From contig CAMDNQ010000002.1 of the NCBI GenBank assembly GCA_945903265.1, forward strand, positions 124,001-188,000: a stretch of 64,000 nt of DNA, given 5' to 3'. Below the pieces are notes generated by a model, which worked only from the letters and a program-made list of their open reading frames with translations, was not told the origin of the DNA and made no database searches. Position 1 is the first letter of the stretch; every line of letters starts with the position of its first letter. The DNA is from Candidatus Sulfopaludibacter sp. SbA3 (GTDB lineage: Bacteria; Acidobacteriota; Vicinamibacteria; Vicinamibacterales; UBA2999). Below, one piece after another: positions 56,860 through 64,000 of this stretch. The translations under genes were made by a program, and so were the position numbers.

Positions 56860-57350
56860 GCCTCGACGCCCTCGCGTTCTGGGTGCTCGCCGTCGTGCTT
56901 GTCGTCTCGGCGCTTGCCGTCGTCCTCTCGAAGAACCTGTTCCACGCCGTCCTCTGGCTTGCGCTGGCGCTTACGGGAACGGCGGGCATCTTCCTCATTC
57001 TGGAAGCCGAGTTCCTGGCGGCCGTGCAGCTCCTGCTCTACGCCGGCGGCATCGTCACGATCATGGTGTTCGCCATCGTCGTGACCGAACGCCTGGTCGG
57101 CGAGAGCATTTCGCAGACGAACCGGCGGATCGTGGCCGGCGCGCTCGCCGTTGCCGCACTCGCCGGCATCATCGTCGCGACGATCTGGCGCCAACCGGCG
57201 ACGGCGGCCGCTGCCGCGCAGACAGGCGACATCACGCGGAATATCGGCCACGCGGTCATGACGCGCTACGTCCTGCCGTTCGAACTCCTCGCCCTGCTGA
57301 TGCTCGCGGGCCTCATGGGCGCGATTTACTTCGCGCGGCCGGACGACTAG
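56856..57350 (+). CDS. nuoJ: NADH-quinone oxidoreductase subunit J
   Basis: NLFHAVLWLALALTGTAGIFLILEAEFLAAVQLLLYAGGIVTIMVFAIV. Confidence 0.92.
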   Translation: MSLDALAFWVLAVVLVVSALAVVLSKNLFHAVLWLALALTGTAGIFLILEAEFLAAVQLLLYAGGIVTIMVFAIVVTERLVGESISQTNRRIVAGALAVAALAGIIVATIWRQPATAAAAAQTGDITRNIGHAVMTRYVLPFELLALLMLAGLMGAIYFARPDD

Positions 57351-57354
57351 CGCG

Positions 57355-57654
57355 ATGGGTCTCGAAGCGTATCTGACGCTCGCCGCAATCGTGTTCTGCA
57401 TCGGGATGTTCGGCGTCATCACCCGGCGCAATACGATTGGCATCCTGCTCGGCATCGAGCTGATGCTGAACGCCGTCAACATCAACCTGGTCGCGTTCTC
57501 GCGCTATCACGGTGACGTGACCGGCATGGTCTTCACCGTCTTCACCATCTGCATTACGGTCACCGAAGCCGCCCTCGGCCTGGCGATCGTCATTCTGCTC
57601 TTCCGGATCCGGCGCACCGTCATGGCCGACCACCTGGACCTGCTCAAGGGATGA
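57355..57654 (+). CDS. nuoK: NADH-quinone oxidoreductase subunit K
   Basis: GMFGVITRRNTIGILLGIELMLNAVNINLVAFSRY ... VTEAALGLAIVILLFR. Confidence 0.93.
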   Translation: MGLEAYLTLAAIVFCIGMFGVITRRNTIGILLGIELMLNAVNINLVAFSRYHGDVTGMVFTVFTICITVTEAALGLAIVILLFRIRRTVMADHLDLLKG

Positions 57655-59498
57655 TGGACGCCGGCTACGTCGCGCTTGCCGCGCCGCTTCTCCACGTCCT
57701 CGCATTCCTGATCCTGGCGATCGTCGCGCCGCTTCGGCGGCTCGGCCGTCCCGCCGCGTACGTCTCCATCCTGTGCGCCGCAGGCGCGCTCGCGGCCGCG
57801 CTCAACGCCTGGCGCGCCCACGCGGGCGATCAGATTTCGCGGATCGTCTGGACGTGGCTGCCGGAGCAGGGACAGTCGCTCGCCACGATCGGCGTGCTGG
57901 CCGATGCCGATTCGACGGTCATGCTCACGCTGGTGGCGCTCGTGTCGCTGCTGGTGCAGGTCTACTCGCTCGGATACCTGAGCGACGAACCGAAACGGGC
58001 GCTCGGCCGCTACTACGCCTACCAGTCGCTGTTCGCGTTCTCGATGATGGGACTGGTCATCGCGCCGAATCTCCTGCAGTTGTTCATCTGCTGGGAGCTG
58101 GTCGGCCTCTGTTCCTACCTCCTGATTGGCTTCTGGTACCAGAAGCCCGCGGCCGCGCGCGCGGCGCTCAAGGCGTTCTGGACGACGAAGGCGGGCGACG
58201 TCGGCCTGCTGATCGGCATCGTGCTGCTGTATCGCCAGGCCGGCACGTTCGATCTGACCGAGCTGCAGGTCCTCGTCGCGAACGGTGCGCTGCCGCTCGC
58301 CGGCCTATCGATCATCACGTTCTGCATCTATCTGGGCGCGGTCGGCAAGTCGGCACAGTTCCCGCTGCATGTCTGGCTGCCGGACGCCATGGAAGGCCCG
58401 ACGCCGGTCTCCGCCCTGATCCATGCCGCGACGATGGTCACCGCGGGCGTGTACCTGCTGATGCGGACCGCGTGGCTGTTCGCACTGACGCCTGACGTGC
58501 TGCTGATCGTGGCGTGGATCGGTGCGATTACCGCGCTCCTGGCCGCCATTCTGGCGTGCATCCAGAACGACGTGAAGCGCGTGCTCGCCTATTCGACGGT
58601 GTCCCAGCTGGGCTACATGATGACCGCCATCGGCGCCGGATTCGCCGGCGCGGGGTTCTTCCACCTGCTGACGCACGGCGTCTTCAAGGCGCTGCTGTTC
58701 CTCGGCGCAGGCGCAATGATCCACGCCGTCCACAGCAACAACCTCTCGGACATGGGCCGGCTCGCGCGCAGCATGCCCCAGACGGCGATCGTCTTCATCA
58801 TCGGCACGCTCTCGCTGGCGGGCATCCCGATGTTCGGCGGCTTCCTCTCGAAGGAAGAGATTCTTGGCGCGGTCTGGGAAGGCGGTCTCGTCGGGCCGTT
58901 CATCATCCTGATGCTCGTCGCGTTCCTGACGGCCTTCTACATGTTCAAGGCGGTCTTTCTCGCCTTCTTCGGCCTCGCACCCTCGCACGCATCGCACGCC
59001 GCACCCTCGCACCCTCATGACCCGCCTGCCTCCATGTCGCTGCCGCTCTGGATCCTCGCGCTTCTCTCGATGGCCATCGGCGTCTACTTCACGTTCACGC
59101 ATCCGGAGCCGGAGTTCGTCAGTCCAGGCTGGCTGATGCCGTCGGCGGTCGGCGTTGCGGTGGCAGGCATCGCGCTCGCGTGGCTCGTGTATCAGCGGCG
59201 CGCCATCAGCGCCGACGGCCTGGCGAGAGCGTTCTCCCCCGTGTATTACGCCGCTGAGAACAAGTTCTGGGTCGATGCGTTTTTCGAGAAGGTGGTCGCG
59301 CGCGGTGCGCTGGCGTTCTCCGGCGCCGTCGGATGGCTCGATCGCTACATCGTTGATGGTGTGCTCAACGTCATCAGCGCCTGGACACTGACGGCCGGCG
59401 ACGACCTGCGCGGTCTGCAGTCCGGCAAGGCGCAGGACTACGTCTACGGCGTCGCGGTCGGCGTCCTCGTGCTTCTGCTCTGGGTTCAGTTCGCGTGA
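57651..59498 (+). CDS. nuoL: NADH-quinone oxidoreductase subunit L
   Basis: FICWELVGLCSYLLIGFW ... SAQFPLHVWLPDAMEGPTPVSALIHAATMVTAGVYLLMR. Confidence 0.95.
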   Translation: MMDAGYVALAAPLLHVLAFLILAIVAPLRRLGRPAAYVSILCAAGALAAALNAWRAHAGDQISRIVWTWLPEQGQSLATIGVLADADSTVMLTLVALVSLLVQVYSLGYLSDEPKRALGRYYAYQSLFAFSMMGLVIAPNLLQLFICWELVGLCSYLLIGFWYQKPAAARAALKAFWTTKAGDVGLLIGIVLLYRQAGTFDLTELQVLVANGALPLAGLSIITFCIYLGAVGKSAQFPLHVWLPDAMEGPTPVSALIHAATMVTAGVYLLMRTAWLFALTPDVLLIVAWIGAITALLAAILACIQNDVKRVLAYSTVSQLGYMMTAIGAGFAGAGFFHLLTHGVFKALLFLGAGAMIHAVHSNNLSDMGRLARSMPQTAIVFIIGTLSLAGIPMFGGFLSKEEILGAVWEGGLVGPFIILMLVAFLTAFYMFKAVFLAFFGLAPSHASHAAPSHPHDPPASMSLPLWILALLSMAIGVYFTFTHPEPEFVSPGWLMPSAVGVAVAGIALAWLVYQRRAISADGLARAFSPVYYAAENKFWVDAFFEKVVARGALAFSGAVGWLDRYIVDGVLNVISAWTLTAGDDLRGLQSGKAQDYVYGVAVGVLVLLLWVQFA

Positions 59499-61033
59499 TG
59501 GCTGAACTGCCGATTCTCTCGATCATGACGTGGTCGCCGTTCGTCGCGGCGCTCATCGTGATGTTCTTCGCCCGCCACCGGCCGCTGCTGGTCCGCTGGG
59601 TGTCGCTCATCGGCGCGACGGTGTCGCTGGTCGCCTCGCTGTGGGTGTACTGCGCGTACGACTACGACGCCGCCGGCTTCCAGTTCCACGAGGAGTTCTC
59701 GCTCGTCCCGTCGCTCGGCATCAGCTATCTCCTCGCGGTGGACGGCATCAGCATCTTGATGTGCCTGCTGACGTCGATCATCATCTTCGCCGGCGTCTTC
59801 GCGTCGTGGACGGTCAAGCAGCGCAGCCAGGAGTTCTACGCGCTGCTGCTGCTCCTCGTCACCGGCGTCTACGGCGTGTTCGTGTCGCTCGACCTGTTCA
59901 TCTTCTTCCTGTTCTACGAGATTGCCGTGCTGCCGATGTACCTCCTCATCGGCATCTGGGGCTCCACCGGCGAGGTGCGGCCGCAGGGCATCTTCGGCTG
60001 GGCGTTCGGACGGACCGGCGTCGGCACGAAGGAGTACGCGGCGATGAAGCTGACGCTGTACCTGCTGTTCGGGTCGGCGTTCATCCTCGTCGGCATTCTG
60101 GCGCTCTACGTCGCGGGCGGCTCGCAGACCTTCTCGTTCCTCGCGTTCGAGCAGATGGAGTTCGACCCGACGCTCCAGTCGTGGGTGTTCCTCGCGTTCT
60201 ACATCGGCTTCGGGATCCTGGCCGCGATCTGGCCGTTCCACACCTGGTCGCCGGATGGCCACGCGGCGGCGCCGACGGCCGTGTCGATGCTGCACGCGGG
60301 CGTGCTGATGAAGCTCGGGGCTTACGGCGTCGTACGCCTCGGCATGGGGCTGCTGCCCGAGGCGACCGTCGAGTGGGTGTGGCTGGTCGGCGCGATCGCC
60401 TGTATCAACATCGTCTACGGCGCGCTGAGCGCGATGGCGCAGACCGACCTCAAATACGTCATCGCGTATTCGTCGGTGTCGCACATGGGCGTCGTGATGC
60501 TCGGCGCGGCCACGCTGACCGCGAGCGGCCTCAACGGGTCCGTCTTCCAGATGTTCGCGCACGGCATCATGACGGGGCTCTTCTTCGCCCTCGTCGGCCT
60601 GGTGTACGAGAAGACGCACTCCCGTGAAATCTACAAGATGGGCGGGTTCGGCACGATGATGCCGGGTATCGCAACCGCGTTCACGATTGGTGGGCTGTCG
60701 TCGCTCGGGCTCCCCGCGACCGCCGGCTTCGTCGCGGAATTCCTGACATTTCTCGGCGCCTGGGAATCGAATTACTCGTGGTGGCTGTTCCCCGCCGTCT
60801 TCGGTGCCTTCCTGACGTCGATCTACGTGCTGCGCGTCGCCGGCCAGATTTTCTGGGGACCGAAGAGCACCGACCCGCACTTCCAGCACCTGCCCGACGC
60901 GCAGGGCACGGAATGGGCGGCGCTCGGCATTCTGGTCTTCGTGCTGGTGCTCTTCGGTGTGGCGCCGTCGATTGCGATCGGGCCGATTGATACGGCCACG
61001 GGACCGCTGCTCCAGAGGTTGCTCGGACAATGA
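59498..61033 (+). CDS. nuoM: NADH-quinone oxidoreductase subunit M
   Basis: FYEIAVLPMYLLIGIWG ... WPFHTWSPDGHAAAPTAVSMLHAGVLMKLGAYGVVR. Confidence 0.95.
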   Translation: MAELPILSIMTWSPFVAALIVMFFARHRPLLVRWVSLIGATVSLVASLWVYCAYDYDAAGFQFHEEFSLVPSLGISYLLAVDGISILMCLLTSIIIFAGVFASWTVKQRSQEFYALLLLLVTGVYGVFVSLDLFIFFLFYEIAVLPMYLLIGIWGSTGEVRPQGIFGWAFGRTGVGTKEYAAMKLTLYLLFGSAFILVGILALYVAGGSQTFSFLAFEQMEFDPTLQSWVFLAFYIGFGILAAIWPFHTWSPDGHAAAPTAVSMLHAGVLMKLGAYGVVRLGMGLLPEATVEWVWLVGAIACINIVYGALSAMAQTDLKYVIAYSSVSHMGVVMLGAATLTASGLNGSVFQMFAHGIMTGLFFALVGLVYEKTHSREIYKMGGFGTMMPGIATAFTIGGLSSLGLPATAGFVAEFLTFLGAWESNYSWWLFPAVFGAFLTSIYVLRVAGQIFWGPKSTDPHFQHLPDAQGTEWAALGILVFVLVLFGVAPSIAIGPIDTATGPLLQRLLGQ

Positions 61034-62448
61034 GCCTCGGGTCGCTGATCCCGGTCGGTCCCGAACTGCTGCTGTTCACGACGGCGGTGGTCGTCATCCT
61101 GCTCGGCGCATTCGGGGCGCGTCGCGCAGCCGGCCCGCTGACGATGGTCGGGTTCGTTGCGGCATTTGCGGCCACGTTCTTCATCCCTGAAGGCGCGTTC
61201 GTCTTCAACGATCAGTACGAGCAGGATGCGCTGGCCATCTTCGCCAAGCAGCTGTTCATCGGGTCGGCCGCCATCAGCCTCCTCGGCTCGATGACGATGA
61301 CCCACCGCGCGTTCCGCGACCGCTCGGCCGAGTATCACTTCGCGCTGGCCGTGTCGGTGCTCGGCATGTCCGTGCTCGTGTCGGCGCGCGAGCTGATCCT
61401 GCTGTTCGTCGGCTTCGAGCTGATGTCGATCCCGCTCTTCCTGCTGACCGGCTTCATCAAGCGCGATCCGGTGGCGCCGGAAGCGGCGCTCAAGTTCTTC
61501 CTGGTCGGCACCGCCTCGTCCGCGATCATCGTGTACGGCATGTCGTTCGTGTACGGCGTCACGGGCACGACGACGATCGATGCGATTCCGCAGGCACTGG
61601 CCGCGGGCCATCCGCTGATGATGCTCGGCATGGCGCTGCTGCTGGCCGGCATCGGCTTCAAGATCGCCGCGTTCCCGTTCCACATGTGGGCGCCGGACAC
61701 ATACGAGGCCGCCACGACGCCGTTCGTCGCCTGGCTGTCGGTGGCGCCGAAGGCCGCCGGCTTCGTGGCGCTCATCCGCCTCTTCGTGGAAGGCGTCGGC
61801 GAGGCCTCGCTCTTCTGGATGCCCGCTGTGTCGGTGCTCGCCGGCATGACGATGGTCATCGGCAACCTGATGGCGATTCCGCAGCAGAACATCAAGCGGA
61901 TGCTGGCCTATTCGGGCATCGCGCACATCGGCTACATGCTGCTCGGACTGGCCGCCTTCTCGACTTCCGGGATCGCGATGATGCTCTTCTACCTCGTGGC
62001 GTACATGTTCGGAAACATGGGTGCGTTTCTCGTGGTCGAGACCATCGCGCAGTCGGAGAAATCCGAGGGGATGGAAGCGTATCGCGGGCTTGCCCAGCGT
62101 TCGCCGCTGCTCGCACTCTCGATGCTGATCTTCCTGCTGTCGCTCGGCGGGATTCCCTTCGTCGCCGGCTTCTGGGCCAAGTTGTATATCTTCTGGGCGG
62201 CGATCGAGCGCGGGATGTACGGCCTGGTCTTCCTCGGAGCCCTGCTGACGGTCGTCGCGCTCTACTACTACCTGCTCGTCGCGCGCCGGATGTACATCGA
62301 GGCCCCGGACAAGCCGGAGCCCGTGCCGGTCTCCGCGCCGCTCCGTTTCGGCATTCTCATATGTCTGGTGGGCGTGGTCGGGATGGGGGCCTACCCGGGC
62401 CCGTGGGTCACGCTGGCGCAGCGCGTCGCTTCGACACTCTTTTCATAG
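61030..62448 (+). CDS. nuoN: NADH-quinone oxidoreductase subunit N
   Basis: FELMSIPLFLLTGF ... KIAAFPFHMWAPDTYEAATTPFVAWLSVAPKAAGFVALIRLF. Confidence 0.94.
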   Translation: MSLGSLIPVGPELLLFTTAVVVILLGAFGARRAAGPLTMVGFVAAFAATFFIPEGAFVFNDQYEQDALAIFAKQLFIGSAAISLLGSMTMTHRAFRDRSAEYHFALAVSVLGMSVLVSARELILLFVGFELMSIPLFLLTGFIKRDPVAPEAALKFFLVGTASSAIIVYGMSFVYGVTGTTTIDAIPQALAAGHPLMMLGMALLLAGIGFKIAAFPFHMWAPDTYEAATTPFVAWLSVAPKAAGFVALIRLFVEGVGEASLFWMPAVSVLAGMTMVIGNLMAIPQQNIKRMLAYSGIAHIGYMLLGLAAFSTSGIAMMLFYLVAYMFGNMGAFLVVETIAQSEKSEGMEAYRGLAQRSPLLALSMLIFLLSLGGIPFVAGFWAKLYIFWAAIERGMYGLVFLGALLTVVALYYYLLVARRMYIEAPDKPEPVPVSAPLRFGILICLVGVVGMGAYPGPWVTLAQRVASTLFS

Positions 62449-62461
62449 CTACAATCCACGC

Positions 62462-63238
62462 GTGCACGCTCTGGAGCTGTTCGACCTTTCCGGGAAGATC
62501 GCGCTCGTGACCGGAGGCTCGCGCGGGCTCGGCCTGGAGATCGCGACCGGACTGGGTGAAGCAGGCGCGACAGTCGCCATCACCGCCAGGCGCGCCAACT
62601 TTCTCGCGTCGGCGGAGGCCGAGCTTCGTTCCAGGGGCATCACGCCCCTCGTCCTCACGTGTGACGTCACCTCTCCCGAACAGATTGCGGACTCGGTCGC
62701 CGCCACGATCGCGGCGTACGGACGCATCGATATTCTGGTGAACAACGCGGGGATTGCGTGGGCCGCGCCGGTAGAGACGATGCCGCTCGACAAGTGGCGG
62801 CAGGTCATGGAGACGAATGCCACTGGCTGCTTTCTCATGACGCAGGCGGTTGGGCGGGAAATGATCCGCGCGGGCGGCGGCGGCGCGATCGTGAACACCG
62901 CGTCGTATGTCGCCGCGATGGGAAGCCCCACGGAGATTATCGATGCGGTGGGCTATACGGCCAGCAAGGGGGCCGTCGTCAGCATGACGCGCGATTTCGC
63001 GGTGAAATGGGCCCGCCATGGGATCCGTGTCAACGCCGTGGCACCGGGGTACTTCGACACGCGCCTCTCATCGGGTGTGCTCAGCCAGGCCAAGGAGCGC
63101 ATCGAAGCCATGACACCCTTGCGTCGCATCGGGAGGCCCGGAGAATTGAAAGGGGCTGTGGTGTTCCTCGCGTCCCCCGCCGCCGCCTACGTGACCGGAC
63201 ACATCCTTGCCGTCGACGGCGGGATGACCGCGCTTTAA
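62462..63238 (+). CDS. SDR-family oxidoreductase (GTG start)
   Basis: GKIALVTGGSRGLGLEIATGLGEAGATVAITAR; ILVNNAGIAW; YTASKGAVVSMTRDFAVKWARHGIRVNAVAPGYFDT. Confidence 0.93.
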   Translation: MHALELFDLSGKIALVTGGSRGLGLEIATGLGEAGATVAITARRANFLASAEAELRSRGITPLVLTCDVTSPEQIADSVAATIAAYGRIDILVNNAGIAWAAPVETMPLDKWRQVMETNATGCFLMTQAVGREMIRAGGGGAIVNTASYVAAMGSPTEIIDAVGYTASKGAVVSMTRDFAVKWARHGIRVNAVAPGYFDTRLSSGVLSQAKERIEAMTPLRRIGRPGELKGAVVFLASPAAAYVTGHILAVDGGMTAL

Positions 63239-63296
63239 CGTCAGGATCGGCGCCGCATACGAGGTGGGCGGCGCGTCCCCCCAAAACCTATAATTC

Positions 63297-64000
63297 GTGA
63301 AGGGTCTCATGCACAACCGTTGCGTCGCAGCTCTGCTCTGGCTGTTCGTCGTCGCCTCGCCGGCCCACGCGCAGTCCGGCGCGGGCATGACGTCGGAGGC
63401 GGCAACCCGCACGGTCACCGCAACGCGCGCGACCGGCCCAATCATCGTTGACGGTCGGCTTGACGAGGACGGGTGGAGCATCTCGTCCGTGGCGCGCGGC
63501 TTCATCCAGACCGAACCGCGTGAAGGACAGCCTGCGACGTTCGATACCGACGTTCGTGTGATCTACGACGACAATGCCGTCTATTTCGGCGTGACCGCGC
63601 ACGATTCGGATCCGTCGAGCATCGTGGTCACGGACCTGAAGAAGGATTACGCCGTCGACGCCAGTGATGCGTTCGTGGTGGTGCTCGACACGTTCGACGA
63701 CGGCCGAAATGGATACCAGTTCGCCACTAATCCGGCTGGCGCCAAGTGGGACGCGCAGATCGGGAACGAAGGGCGCGACTTCAACGTGAACTGGGACGGT
63801 ATCTGGTCGGTCGAAACCACGATCACCGAGACCGGCTGGGTGGCAGAGATCGTCATTCCGTTCCGCACGCTGAAATTCGCCGACCGCGATCCGCAGACCT
63901 GGGGAATGAATTTCCGCCGGAAGATCAGGCGCCTGAATGAAGACAGCTTCTGGTCCCCGCTGCCGCGCATCTACGGGCTCGAGCGCGTGTCGCTGGCGGG
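63297..64000 (+). CDS. DUF5916 / CBM9-like secreted protein (3' end outside window)
   Basis: Open frame to the window edge: VKGLMHNRCVAALLWLFVVASPAHAQ ... GPIIVDGRLDEDGWSISSVARGFIQTEPREGQPATFDTDVRVIYDDNAVYFGVTAHDSDPSSI. Not in the ORF track because no stop is reached; ATG 63309 is an alternative start. Confidence 0.75.
   Translation, partial: MKGLMHNRCVAALLWLFVVASPAHAQSGAGMTSEAATRTVTATRATGPIIVDGRLDEDGWSISSVARGFIQTEPREGQPATFDTDVRVIYDDNAVYFGVTAHDSDPSSIVVTDLKKDYAVDASDAFVVVLDTFDDGRNGYQFATNPAGAKWDAQIGNEGRDFNVNWDGIWSVETTITETGWVAEIVIPFRTLKFADRDPQTWGMNFRRKIRRLNEDSFWSPLPRIYGLERVSLA

Noticed and set aside
59486-61030. 514-aa minus-strand ORF rich in Arg/Glu/Asp/His
   Set aside because: Antisense to nuoM; composition is what hydrophobic GC-rich membrane-protein codons give on the other strand.

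Overview
This is a high-GC window of about 64 kb. Its gene content (Oar/SusC-type TonB receptors, DUF6152, secreted WxGxTLVxDV proteins, PRC-cytochrome-like proteins) looks like an Acidobacteriota (Vicinamibacteria-like) chromosome. That taxonomy is an inference from gene content and was not searched. From 0 to 29 kb there are mostly secreted, periplasmic or outer-membrane proteins: cytochromes, a MauG/CCP peroxidase, a TonB receptor, beta-propellers, an MBL hydrolase, a phosphodiesterase, an M48 protease, a TonB-like protein and an amidohydrolase. At 30.04-31.89 kb a small decayed genomic island sits in a tRNA-Arg(ACG) gene, with a 41-bp exact direct repeat of the 5' half of the tRNA at the far end. 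It carries a truncated tyrosine-integrase N-terminus, a RepA/RecA-like ATPase and an IS630-like HTH-only ORF. From 32 to 47 kb there are more TonB receptors, an ABC-F ATPase, RecQ, secreted proteins and one frameshifted gene. From 47.5 to 62.4 kb one co-directional, tightly packed array runs moaB-moeA-[2Fe-2S] ferredoxin-korA-korB-nuoABCDHIJKLMN. The complex I locus lacks nuoE, nuoF and nuoG and follows a 2-oxoacid:ferredoxin oxidoreductase, which suggests a ferredoxin-fed 11-subunit complex I. That array is the most interesting candidate system here. The right edge carries an SDR gene and a partial DUF5916-type gene.
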